Part shown: positions 34,474 through 42,644 of the stretch, piece by piece
Numbering within the stretch: the first letter of the stretch is position 1
How the letters are laid out: each line of letters begins with the position of its first letter
Assembly: GCA_963634745.1 (NCBI GenBank)
Contig: CAVHCX010000002.1
Span: 93,517 to 157,516 of the forward strand
Direction of reading: 5' to 3'
DNA: 64,000 nucleotides
From: CAKRJP01 sp963634745
GTDB lineage: Bacteria; Bacillota; Clostridia; Lachnospirales; Lachnospiraceae
The notes under the pieces: generated by a model
Told to the model about the DNA's origin: nothing
Database searches by the model: none
What the model saw: the letters and a program-made list of their open reading frames with translations, nothing else
Position numbers and translations under genes: made by a program

Positions 34474-35877
34474 TTATTTTACAGGAGTAATATAGGCTCC
34501 ATATCCAACGGCTTCCTCCTTATAGGCTCCGTCTTCTGCCACGACCTTGCCTCGGATAATGGTATGGGTGGGGGCTCCCTTTCCCGTAAGGCCATCAAAG
34601 CAGCTTACATGCCCCTTGGTAAGGAGTTTTTCCTGGTCACACTTCCACTCTTTGTTAGGATCAACAATTACGATATCTCCGTCAAATCCCAGCTCAAAGG
34701 CTCCCTTTCTTCCATAAAGGCCAAAGACCTTGGCAGGATTATAATCCATAACCTTAGCAATTAATGTAGGACTTAAGTTCTTTTTATGTACCACCATATC
34801 AAACATCATAGGCAGGAAATACTGGATGGAATTTAATCCGCCCCAGGCATGCCAGATATCCTTAGTGGCATTATCCTTCTCCTCATCCGCTGCCGGAGAG
34901 TGGTCGGAACCTACGCAGGAAAGCGTTCCGTCCAGCACATAGTCCCACAATTTCTCCATATCTTCTTTCTTTCGCATAGGCGGGGTACACTTTGCAGGCG
35001 CTCCCTTTTCAAATACAAAATCTTCCGTAAAACCAAGATAATGCGGACAAGTCTCTGCCGTAACAGGAAGGCCCTCATAGATAGCTTCCTTTACCACCTG
35101 GGCTACCATTGGGTGGCTGACATGGCAAATGTGAACTCTGCCTCCCGTGGCCCTTGCCATATCAATGACATTCTTTGTAGCCACATACTCGGTCCAAACA
35201 TCGTGGGAATCCAAAAAGTCACGGATCTTCTCCTCATTACTTCTTCCCTCTTTTGCCTTAGCCTCCCGCTCCATCTCCAAAACCTGGCCAAACTCCTCAC
35301 AGTGGAAACCACACAGGGCCTTGTAAGGCTTTAAGATTTCCAGGGCCTTACGAACATGGCCCAAATTCACCGTCGGGAAAAGATCTCCGTTGGGGCAGGT
35401 AAAACCTTTAAAAGCAGCCACTCCACACTCGTGTAGGTCCACCAGGTCCTTCATATTGTTCTTAACAGAATCCGGCTTGTCATTATAGTCTCCTACAATG
35501 CCGCCCCAGAGGGCAAAGTCAACCACTGAGTGCTTACTGATCTTTCCCATCTTAAGATCAAAAATCTCCTTGTTCATTAAGGACGGATCATTGTTCAGCG
35601 GCATATCAATGAGTGTAGTGCATCCTGCAACTGCAGCTGCGCGAGATCCTGTCTCAAAATCCTCCCTATACTCAAAACCGGGCTCATTCAGATGAGCGTG
35701 GCAGTCAATGATACCGGGGAATACATAGTTGCCCTTAGCATCAATAACCTCCTTCGCCCAAGCCTCATTGCCCGGTGTAAGAAATGCCGCGTATTTACCG
35801 TCTGTGATCGCTATATCAGCTTCATAAATGCGATCCGGAGTTACAAGTTTGCCATTACGAATTAGCAAGTCATACAT
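34474..35877 (-). CDS. allB: Allantoinase/dihydropyrimidinase-family amidohydrolase, copy 2
   Basis: This 467-aa paralogue of the first amidohydrolase is the first gene of the four-gene hydrolase/permease unit. Metal motifs include GIIDCHAHLNEPG, the lysine in VAAFKGFTCP, VHICHVSHP and CVGSDHSPAAD. The start at 35877 was chosen because AGGAGG lies nine bases upstream. The longer frame starting at 35898 would encode the ribosome site itself. It is divergent from allH across a 372-bp AT-rich region. Confidence 0.88.
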   Translation of the reverse strand: MYDLLIRNGKLVTPDRIYEADIAITDGKYAAFLTPGNEAWAKEVIDAKGNYVFPGIIDCHAHLNEPGFEYREDFETGSRAAAVAGCTTLIDMPLNNDPSLMNKEIFDLKMGKISKHSVVDFALWGGIVGDYNDKPDSVKNNMKDLVDLHECGVAAFKGFTCPNGDLFPTVNLGHVRKALEILKPYKALCGFHCEEFGQVLEMEREAKAKEGRSNEEKIRDFLDSHDVWTEYVATKNVIDMARATGGRVHICHVSHPMVAQVVKEAIYEGLPVTAETCPHYLGFTEDFVFEKGAPAKCTPPMRKKEDMEKLWDYVLDGTLSCVGSDHSPAADEEKDNATKDIWHAWGGLNSIQYFLPMMFDMVVHKKNLSPTLIAKVMDYNPAKVFGLYGRKGAFELGFDGDIVIVDPNKEWKCDQEKLLTKGHVSCFDGLTGKGAPTHTIIRGKVVAEDGAYKEEAVGYGAYITPVK

Positions 35878-35932
35878 AACCTTCTGCCTCCTATCCAACG
35901 CTATACGCGCTTTATGAAATTTTTATACTCAT

Positions 35933-35961
35933 ATATTAATATAGGACTATTAAAATTGCAA
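35933..35961 (-). promoter_or_regulatory. Likely promoter of the second allB/NCS1 unit
   Basis: Minus-strand TTGCAA (35956-35961) and TAATAT (35933-35938) have 17-bp spacing, about 55 bp upstream of the start codon. Confidence 0.5.
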
Positions 35962-36087
35962 TACCCTTTCTGGCTACATTTTCTTCCTCTTTTTTGTGTA
36001 ATTTGTATGGTTTTTTCCATTTTTCATGCACTTATATGTTATTTATTTGTAATATATTTAAAATATTAAAATCCAGTTTCAATATTT

Positions 36088-36099
36088 TCAACCGCTTTT
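36088..36099 (+). promoter_or_regulatory. Candidate operator (TCAACCGCTTTTT) between allB and allH
   Basis: This is a further copy of the TCAACC(A/G)NNTTTT motif, in the divergent region 35878-36249. The rest of this gap is AT-rich with no supported gene. Confidence 0.4.
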
Positions 36100-36179
36100 T
36101 ACTCGCAGGAAGCTTTTATCTTTCAAAACCATTCCTCTGGTGCCGGCAAAAATAGCTATTGCTAAACTTTTTACTCTTC

Positions 36180-36208
36180 TTGTAAACAAGCCCCAAAAGT
36201 TTTACAAT
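36180..36208 (+). promoter_or_regulatory. Likely promoter of allH
   Basis: TTGTAA (36180-36185) and TACAAT (36203-36208) have 17-bp spacing, about 40 bp upstream of the allH start codon. Confidence 0.6.
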
Positions 36209-36249
36209 ACGCCTTAAGAAACTTACACTACAAAGCCCCGGGAGTATTT

Positions 36250-37095
36250 ATGTCTATTTATAAAATCAATCAATTATCACAATATGCCTTTGAGACTTTA
36301 GAGGCCGCAAAGACCACCAAGATCCACTCCATCTATCGAAAAACCATCAATCTGGATGTAAATGGTCAGATACTGGCCCTACAAACAAAAGGGTCACCTC
36401 TCTCTCCCATCAGCCTGATTACAGACTTGGGCCAGGAGGACATGGATGCATCAAACTTACAGGTCCATCAGCAAGTATCCATCAAAAATCTTTCTTACAA
36501 GGAAGCACAGGTCCTAGATCTGGCACTTAACCCCTACAAGGCCTGCAGCCGCAAGGAAGACCTGCAGATTCTAAAAACATCCCTCCGGGCAGTCATCGCC
36601 TCTTCCAACACCAAGGGCTTTGACCTAATCTTCAATCATTCCAAAGAGGTCGATGACAATCTGATTTTAAGAGCAGCAGGAAACCACCTCCTTAGCCTTC
36701 AAGAACTTTTAGAAGAGCCGGACCTTTCAGCCACCAAGGCAGCAAGACAGGCCACCAAGCTTTTAGGCCTTGGCATCGGTCTCACTCCCAGCGGAGACGA
36801 CTTTCTAAGCGGGCTCCTAGCCGGCCTCATCCTCTGTGATCAAAACGAATCCGCCTTTGCCCGGGCCCTAAAAGAAGAAATCACCGGCCACCTTAAGGAT
36901 ACCAACGATATCAGCAGGGCCTTTCTATCCTGCGCCCTAAAAGGACAATTTAGCCAAAGCATCAAGATGCTTCAGGAAAATCCCGGTGCCGACCCCGGCA
37001 CCATTCAGGAAAATTTTCAAAACATCGGACACTCCTCCGGTATTGATAGCCTGTGCGGGATCTTTTTTTGTCTTGAGCATTTCGGAACACAGTAG
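36250..37095 (+). CDS. allH: DUF2877 protein AllH, oxamate carbamoyltransferase subunit
   Basis: This 281-aa protein of the YlbF/DUF2877 family has the typical LGLGIGLTPSGDDFLSGLLAG motif region near residues 174-193 (LTPSGDDFLSG is the core). In E. coli the equivalent is the third subunit of oxamate carbamoyltransferase, with FdrA and YlbE. Here the other two subunits are fused and lie about 9 kb away on the opposite strand, while allH stands alone beyond the hydrolase/permease unit. Hairpin repeat C begins exactly at its stop codon. Confidence 0.85.
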   Translation: MSIYKINQLSQYAFETLEAAKTTKIHSIYRKTINLDVNGQILALQTKGSPLSPISLITDLGQEDMDASNLQVHQQVSIKNLSYKEAQVLDLALNPYKACSRKEDLQILKTSLRAVIASSNTKGFDLIFNHSKEVDDNLILRAAGNHLLSLQELLEEPDLSATKAARQATKLLGLGIGLTPSGDDFLSGLLAGLILCDQNESAFARALKEEITGHLKDTNDISRAFLSCALKGQFSQSIKMLQENPGADPGTIQENFQNIGHSSGIDSLCGIFFCLEHFGTQ

Positions 37096-37310
37096 CGGGG
37101 GCTTCCCGCTATGTTGGGGAAAACATGCTGCGTTTCCTACTCGCTACAGGCGGCCTATTCGCGAAGACTTACGCAAACTCGTGCTTCGCGCTCACTCAGG
37201 GCATACGCCCCTCGGCCCTTCGGGCACAATGCGTAAGTCTTCGCTGCCAGCCTGTAGCTCCCTACGGAAGCCTCGCAATGTTTTCCCCGACATAGCGGGA
37301 AGCCCCTGGT
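37095..37310. repeat. Long hairpin repeat, copy C
   Basis: The terminal arms 37095-37126 and about 37279-37310 pair over about 30 nt (GGGGCTTCCCGCTATGTTGG with its complement, including a G-T pair). The arm sequence is very different from copies A and B, yet pairing is kept. The interior is closely related to A (GCGAAGACTTACGCAAACTC, CTCGGCCCTTCGGGCAC). The element starts at the allH stop codon and precedes the greA terminator. Confidence 0.9.
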
Positions 37311-37340
37311 ATCAATATCCGCCCCCACTCGTATACAAGA

Positions 37341-37387
37341 GACAAAAAACACGAAAAGGGACTATCGCTTAATGCGACAGTCCCTTT
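37341..37387 (-). terminator. Terminator of greA
   Basis: On the minus strand AAGGGACTGTCGC pairs with GCGATAGTCCCTT and is followed by a T-rich tract, about 40 bp after the greA stop codon. Confidence 0.8.
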
Positions 37388-37428
37388 GTATGTTGCCATA
37401 CCGACAGACTTTCTCGGATCATCCCGGT

Positions 37429-37929
37429 TTAAAATTTTCGTATCTCATCCTGGCTATCGTCCGTGGAATTATCAATCTTTCGAATCTCCACAAAGTAGCC
37501 TCCGGCTCCGGCCTCTACCTTTACCTTATCTCCTACTTTGTGCCCTAAGATCGCTTTTCCAAGGGGAGACTCTATACTGATGAGTCCCTGCATGGAATTT
37601 CCACGAATGCTGGTTACCAGGCGGTAGGTTTCCACCTCATCGTCGTCCTCGAAGTAGAGGTCCACGGTATTGTTGATTCCTACCTCATCCTCCTTGGAGG
37701 CATCAGAGATCACCGTGGCATGTTTTAGCATCTTTTCCAGATAGCGAATGCGGCTTTCGTTGCGGTTTTTATCCTGCTTGGCTGCCTTGTACTCAAAGTT
37801 CTCGCTCAAGTCCCCCTGGGCTCTGGCTTCCTTGACTGCCTCTAGTTCCCGCTTTCTGACGACGATTTTCCGATATTCGATCTCTTCTTTGATCTTTTCT
37901 ACATCACTTTTGGTGAGCTGTTCACCCAT
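37429..37929 (-). CDS. greA: Transcription elongation factor GreA
   Basis: This 166-aa cytosolic factor stimulates transcript cleavage by stalled RNA polymerase. The N-terminal antiparallel coiled coil (residues 5-80, with ARAQGDLSENFEYKAAKQ) carries the acidic tip. The C-terminal FKBP-like domain has SPLGKAILGHKVGD. The length is normal. It follows glmM on the same strand after a 60-bp gap containing an imperfect hairpin (CCCCTGATATGGGG core). Confidence 0.95.
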   Translation of the reverse strand: MGEQLTKSDVEKIKEEIEYRKIVVRKRELEAVKEARAQGDLSENFEYKAAKQDKNRNESRIRYLEKMLKHATVISDASKEDEVGINNTVDLYFEDDDEVETYRLVTSIRGNSMQGLISIESPLGKAILGHKVGDKVKVEAGAGGYFVEIRKIDNSTDDSQDEIRKF

Positions 37930-37989
37930 AGTTACATCCCCTTTTTCATCTTCATCTCATGAGAATGATTCATCCCCATATCAGGGGAA

Positions 37990-39336
37990 TTATTCTACTG
38001 CAAGTCCCTGTTCTTTAATAACATCCACGACCTGCATAACATATTTTTCGCATAGGTCATCGCTGGCAGCCTCCACCATCACGCGGATCAAAGGCTCGGT
38101 ACCGCTCTCTCTTACCAGGATACGTCCATCATCTCCCAGAGCTTCAGCTACAGACTCCACTGCCTTTGTAACAGCCTCGTTATCTGCCACTGCCTTCTTG
38201 TCTGCCACACGGACATTCTTAAGAAGCTGCGGATAAATTTTTACTTCCTCCACCAACTTAGAAAGGGCCATTTTCTTCTCCAGGATCACTTCCATGATCA
38301 TGAGAGAAGTCAAAATGCCATCTCCGGTCGTTGCATATTTGCTGAAAATAATATGACCGGACTGCTCTCCTCCAAGGACAAAACCGTTCTTTACCATATT
38401 TTCATTTACATACTTATCACCAACAGCGGTCTTCTCATACTTCATGCCGATCTTGTCGCAGGCCTTGTAAAGTCCAAGATTTGACATAACTGTAGTGACA
38501 ATGGTATCTTCCTTGAGGTGGCCGGTCTCCATAAGATATTTACCGCAAACATAAAGGATAAGGTCTCCGTCCACTACATTTCCCTGGTCATCAACAGCGA
38601 TACAGCGATCTGCATCTCCGTCATAGGCAAATCCTACATCCAGGTGATTTTCCTTTACATAATTTTGCAAAATCTCGATATGGGTGGATCCGCAATTGTT
38701 ATTAATATTGGTTCCGTTAGGCTCGCAATTAATGGCGTAAGTCTTGGCTCCCAAGGTATCATAGATGCTCTTTGCCATATTAAAAGAACTTCCGTTGGAG
38801 CAATCAAGTCCCACCTTGACTCCTTCAAAAGACCGGGTAGCCAGGGAAATCAGATATCCGATATAGCGATTTCTTCCTGCCACATAGTCGATGGTACGGC
38901 CGATATGGTCCCTGGTTGCCAGAGGAATCTCACCGATCTCACCGTCAATATAGGCCTCGATCTTTGCCTCAACCTCTGCCTCCAACTTGTGACCCTTGCC
39001 ATTTATAATCTTAATTCCGTTATCATAGTAAGGATTATGGCTGGCTGAGATCATAATACCACAGTCAAATCCTTCGGTTCTGGTGACATAGGCTACGCTT
39101 GGGGTTGTGGTTACATGGAGCAGGTGGGCATTGGCTCCGGAAGCAGTAAGACCTGCTGCCAGGGCATACTCAAACATATAACTGCTGCGTCTGGTATCCT
39201 TACCGATCACTATCTTTGCCTGGTGGTCCTGTCCATAATACCAGCCCAGGAAACGTCCAACCTTAAATGCATGCTCAACTGTCAGAACCACATTGGCTTC
39301 CCCACGAAAGCCATCCGTTCCGAAATACTTACCCAT
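37990..39336 (-). CDS. glmM: Phosphoglucosamine mutase
   Basis: This 448-aa enzyme interconverts glucosamine-6-phosphate and glucosamine-1-phosphate for UDP-GlcNAc and peptidoglycan synthesis. The phosphoserine loop ISASHNP (Ser99), metal loop DGDADR near residue 240, sugar loop GGEQSGH near 325 and phosphate loop RESGTEP near 410 are all present. It lies between the purine transformylase gene and greA. Confidence 0.96.
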   Translation of the reverse strand: MGKYFGTDGFRGEANVVLTVEHAFKVGRFLGWYYGQDHQAKIVIGKDTRRSSYMFEYALAAGLTASGANAHLLHVTTTPSVAYVTRTEGFDCGIMISASHNPYYDNGIKIINGKGHKLEAEVEAKIEAYIDGEIGEIPLATRDHIGRTIDYVAGRNRYIGYLISLATRSFEGVKVGLDCSNGSSFNMAKSIYDTLGAKTYAINCEPNGTNINNNCGSTHIEILQNYVKENHLDVGFAYDGDADRCIAVDDQGNVVDGDLILYVCGKYLMETGHLKEDTIVTTVMSNLGLYKACDKIGMKYEKTAVGDKYVNENMVKNGFVLGGEQSGHIIFSKYATTGDGILTSLMIMEVILEKKMALSKLVEEVKIYPQLLKNVRVADKKAVADNEAVTKAVESVAEALGDDGRILVRESGTEPLIRVMVEAASDDLCEKYVMQVVDVIKEQGLAVE

Positions 39337-39367
39337 AAAACAAAACTTCCTCTCTCAATTTATTTTC

Positions 39368-40546
39368 TTAGTGATGGAACAGACGAAGGCCTGTAAAGCT
39401 CATAACCATTCCATATTTGTTACATACGGAAATAACATTGTCATCTCTTACAGATCCACCCGGCTGGGCCACATATTTCACACCGCTCTTCTTTGCTCTC
39501 TCGATATTATCTCCAAATGGGAAGAAGGCATCAGATCCTAAGGCCACATCTGTCAGCTTATCAAGCCAGGCTCTCTTTTCTTCTCTTGTAAATACAGCCG
39601 GCTTTTCTGTAAATACTCTTGGCCATGCCTCATCATTTAAGATATCCTCATATTCATCTCCGATATAAAGGTCGATGGCATTGTCTCTGTCCGCCCTCTT
39701 AATCCCCTCTACAAAGGGAAGGTTCATAACCTGCGGAGACTGGCGAAGCCACCAATTGTCCGCCTTCTGGCCTGCCAGACGGGTGCAGTGGATACGGGAC
39801 TGCTGACCAGCTCCGATACCGATGGCCTGACCGTCCTTGACATAGCATACAGAATTTGACTGAGTATACTTTAAGGTGATCATGGAAATAGCAAGATCAA
39901 TTTTAGCCTGGTCTGTCATTTCTTTATTGTCTGTTACAATATTTGCGAAGAAATCATCGTCAATCTTTAATTCATTTCTTCCCTGTTCAAAGCAGATGCC
40001 ATAAACTTCCTTGTGCTCTAAGGCTGCCGGCACGTAATCCGGGTCAATCTGGATTACGTTGTAGTTGCCCTTCTTCTTTGCCTTAAGGATCTCTAAGGCT
40101 TCCGGCTCAAAGCCCGGAGCGATCACTCCATCGGATACCTCTCTCTTGATGAGTCTTGCGGTGTCCACATCACATACGTCAGAAAGGGCAATGAAATCTC
40201 CAAAGGAAGACATACGGTCTGCCCCTCTGGCTCTTGCATAGGCAGATGCAAGTGGAGAAAGTTCTCCCAAATCATCTACCCAATAGATCTTTGCCAAGGT
40301 ATCACTCAGAGGAAGGCCAACTGCTGCTCCTGCCGGAGATACATGCTTAAAGGAGGTTGCTGCCGGAAGACCTGTAGCCGCCTTTAATTCCTTTACCAAC
40401 TGCCAGCCGTTAAAGGCGTCCAAAAAGTTAATATATCCCGGTCTTCCGCTTAAGACCTGGATAGGAAGGTCTCCCCCATCGGTCATATAGATTCTGGAAG
40501 GCTTCTGATTGGGGTTACATCCATATTTTAATTCTAATTCTTTCAT
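39368..40546 (-). CDS. AICAR transformylase (stand-alone)
   Basis: This 392-aa enzyme formylates AICAR to FAICAR in purine synthesis and corresponds only to the transformylase part of bifunctional PurH. The motifs TSFKHVSPAGAAVG near residue 65 and TLKYTQSNSVCY near 225 are catalytic in this family. The IMP cyclohydrolase domain of PurH is absent; a PurO-type cyclohydrolase gene lies 100 bp upstream on the same strand and supplies the last step. Confidence 0.92.
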   Translation of the reverse strand: MKELELKYGCNPNQKPSRIYMTDGGDLPIQVLSGRPGYINFLDAFNGWQLVKELKAATGLPAATSFKHVSPAGAAVGLPLSDTLAKIYWVDDLGELSPLASAYARARGADRMSSFGDFIALSDVCDVDTARLIKREVSDGVIAPGFEPEALEILKAKKKGNYNVIQIDPDYVPAALEHKEVYGICFEQGRNELKIDDDFFANIVTDNKEMTDQAKIDLAISMITLKYTQSNSVCYVKDGQAIGIGAGQQSRIHCTRLAGQKADNWWLRQSPQVMNLPFVEGIKRADRDNAIDLYIGDEYEDILNDEAWPRVFTEKPAVFTREEKRAWLDKLTDVALGSDAFFPFGDNIERAKKSGVKYVAQPGGSVRDDNVISVCNKYGMVMSFTGLRLFHH

Positions 40547-40646
40547 GCTAATTCTCCTATCATATTATAAATACAATCAATTTTTGTATCATATCGGCAC
40601 CGCCTTGTCAGAGCAAGCCGGGCCACGTCCTTGTCTTCTGGAAACT

Positions 40647-41360
40647 TTATTGATTCTTATTTACAATTTTTGTTTCGTAGTTACCTGTAGCAATGTCAAT
40701 ATATCTTACAAATAAGGATACTTTATTGTCCGGATTCAGGCTATTCCAGAGACTTTCCACAAATCCATCCATGTCATCCGGAATGCTGATAAGCTTAGGC
40801 TCTCCCTCAAAGCTTGGAAGAGGATTGCCATCGCACATATAGGTATGGATAAATCTTCCCTCACCTGCCTTTGGATTGTCATAGGTGTAGGTATAGCGGT
40901 TACACTGGGAAGGATCGCCCTGGTTGCTCTTTAAAATAGACATAGCAAAATCATAGGCCCCATCTTCCACATGCATAAGACCGGAAATACGAGGGGTGTA
41001 GTTTGGACCATCCGGCTCAAATTCTCTGCTTCTTAAGGACTGCTCGAAGGTCAGTCCCTCCTTTAATCCATCGTAGATGGTATCTGTCTGATCTCCGTTG
41101 GTTACAATGGTCTCATTTCCAAGAACTCGTACAGGAGCGTAGATAATTAAGCTTGGGTCTGTAAGCTTTGAAGGATCAAAAGCCTGGGTACGGATTCCCT
41201 CTCCTTCTTCTACGAAAACACGATTACGACTGTTCTCACTTCTTCCCATAATAAAATATGCGGTTACTGCCTTACTTCCATCGGCGCTTCTGCCAATAAT
41301 GATTCCACGGCCCGGATAAGAGTTGCCCTGTAATTCTTTTTCGATAGATAACATCTGCAT
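40647..41360 (-). CDS. purO: IMP cyclohydrolase, archaeal PurO type
   Basis: This 237-aa enzyme closes the purine ring to form IMP. It resembles the PurO family (PF07826-like), as shown by NSYPGRGIIIGRS near residue 13, AYFIMGRSENSRNR near 34 and the PNYTPRISG segment near 140. It is found upstream of the AICAR transformylase gene, as expected for a split replacement of PurH. The start ATG at 41360 follows AAAGGAG. Confidence 0.88.
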   Translation of the reverse strand: MQMLSIEKELQGNSYPGRGIIIGRSADGSKAVTAYFIMGRSENSRNRVFVEEGEGIRTQAFDPSKLTDPSLIIYAPVRVLGNETIVTNGDQTDTIYDGLKEGLTFEQSLRSREFEPDGPNYTPRISGLMHVEDGAYDFAMSILKSNQGDPSQCNRYTYTYDNPKAGEGRFIHTYMCDGNPLPSFEGEPKLISIPDDMDGFVESLWNSLNPDNKVSLFVRYIDIATGNYETKIVNKNQ

Positions 41361-41554
41361 GAAAATAATCTCCTTTAATTTTTATAGTAAAATCTTTTAC
41401 ACCCTATTATATAAAACTGAAGTCGTTTTTTCCAGTGAAAAAATAGAAATAAGAATGCAATCAGAAATTTCTATGGATTTCTCTCATTGACGAGAAGTCT
41501 CTCTTCCCTATATACTTGAAGGGATTTTGATTATTTATAGATTGGGGAATATAT

Positions 41555-42280
41555 ATGAATCGAAGAAGCATTTTCGTGAAAGGCTTTAAGGATGGGATAC
41601 CCATCTGCCTTGGATATCTGGCCGTATCTTTTACTTTTGGAATTATGGCAAAGAAGCTGGGTGTCTCTATTTTCAATGCCGTTCTTATGTCTCTTGCCGC
41701 CTTAAGTAGCACGGGACAATTTGCAGGCTTATCTCTTATAGTCACCGGGGGAGGCTGCTTGGAGTTAGTGGCCACGGAACTGGTGGTAAATTTACGCTAC
41801 TCTCTTATGTCCTGCTCCTTATCACAAAAAATAGATCCCAAAGCTCCTTTTTCCCACCGTTTTCTCATTGCCTACGGTGTGACAGACGAGATTTTCGGGG
41901 TTACCATCAGCCAGGAAGGAAAAACCAGTCCATTTTATTCTTACGGGGCTATGACTAGCTCTGTCGGAGGCTGGGTCCTCGGAACCTTTTTAGGGGCCCT
42001 GTCCGGAAGCATCCTTCCTGCCAGCATCATAAGTGCCCTGGGAGTATCCCTCTATGGCATGTTCGTGGCCCTGATCGTTCCACCGGCCAAGGAAGACCGC
42101 AGCCTAGCAGTCCTGGTCTTTTTATCTATGCTGGCAAGTTTGATTTTTAGCTACGCACCTTACTTAAGAGAAATTTCCTCCGGATTTCGCATGATCATAA
42201 TCACCTTAATCCTGGCCGGAATCGCCGCCTGGAAATTTCCTGTGAAAGATGAGGAGGAAGGAGAAGAAACTACCATATGA
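41555..42280 (+). CDS. azlC: AzlC-family amino acid exporter large subunit
   Basis: This 241-aa membrane protein with about six or more helices has the family start KGFKDGIPICLGYLAVSFTFG and the ELVVNLRYSLMS segment near residue 75. AzlC and AzlD together export branched-chain amino acids. It overlaps azlD by four bases (ATGA). It is divergent from purO across 194 bp, with no regulator gene nearby. Confidence 0.94.
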   Translation: MNRRSIFVKGFKDGIPICLGYLAVSFTFGIMAKKLGVSIFNAVLMSLAALSSTGQFAGLSLIVTGGGCLELVATELVVNLRYSLMSCSLSQKIDPKAPFSHRFLIAYGVTDEIFGVTISQEGKTSPFYSYGAMTSSVGGWVLGTFLGALSGSILPASIISALGVSLYGMFVALIVPPAKEDRSLAVLVFLSMLASLIFSYAPYLREISSGFRMIIITLILAGIAAWKFPVKDEEEGEETTI

Positions 42281-42585
42281 AACATTCCATTTACTTATAT
42301 ATCTTTTTAATGGCTCTGGTGACCTATTTAATCCGAGTACTGCCCTTGACACTGATCCGAAAAGAAATTAAGAGCAGCTTTATCAAATCCTTTTTATATT
42401 ACGTACCCTACGTAACCCTGGCTACCATGACCTTCCCGGCCATCCTGACCGCCACAGGCAGCATATGGTCCGGGGCTGTAGGATTTTTGGTCGCTCTGAT
42501 CTTAGCCTACAAAGAAAGAAGTCTCATCCAGGTCTCCATGCTAGCCTGTGTCAGCGTCTTTATCGTAGAACTTTTCTTATGCTAG
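42277..42585 (+). CDS. azlD: AzlD-family amino acid exporter small subunit
   Basis: This 102-aa membrane protein with three to four helices carries the family motif TYLIRVLPLTL near residue 17 and YYVPYVTLATMTFPAIL. It partners AzlC and overlaps it in ATGA, so translation is coupled. Confidence 0.93.
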   Translation: MKHSIYLYIFLMALVTYLIRVLPLTLIRKEIKSSFIKSFLYYVPYVTLATMTFPAILTATGSIWSGAVGFLVALILAYKERSLIQVSMLACVSVFIVELFLC

Positions 42586-42591
42586 TAGGGC

Positions 42592-42644
42592 AAATATTAA
42601 AAGAGGGAGTGTCGTTTGAAGCGGCACCCCCTCTTTTAATATTT
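42592..42644. terminator. Bidirectional terminator between azlD and the dehydrogenase gene
   Basis: AATATTAAAAGAGGG and CCCTCTTTTAATATT form a long stem with extra G-C pairs inside, serving convergent genes. Confidence 0.92.

Noticed and set aside
36986..37372. Open frames over hairpin repeat C on both strands
   Set aside because: These are the same repeat-derived frames; the plus-strand one overlaps the end of allH out of frame.
41461..41775. 104-codon minus-strand frame overlapping azlC
   Set aside because: It overlaps the clearly coding AzlC start on the other strand and has no ribosome site.
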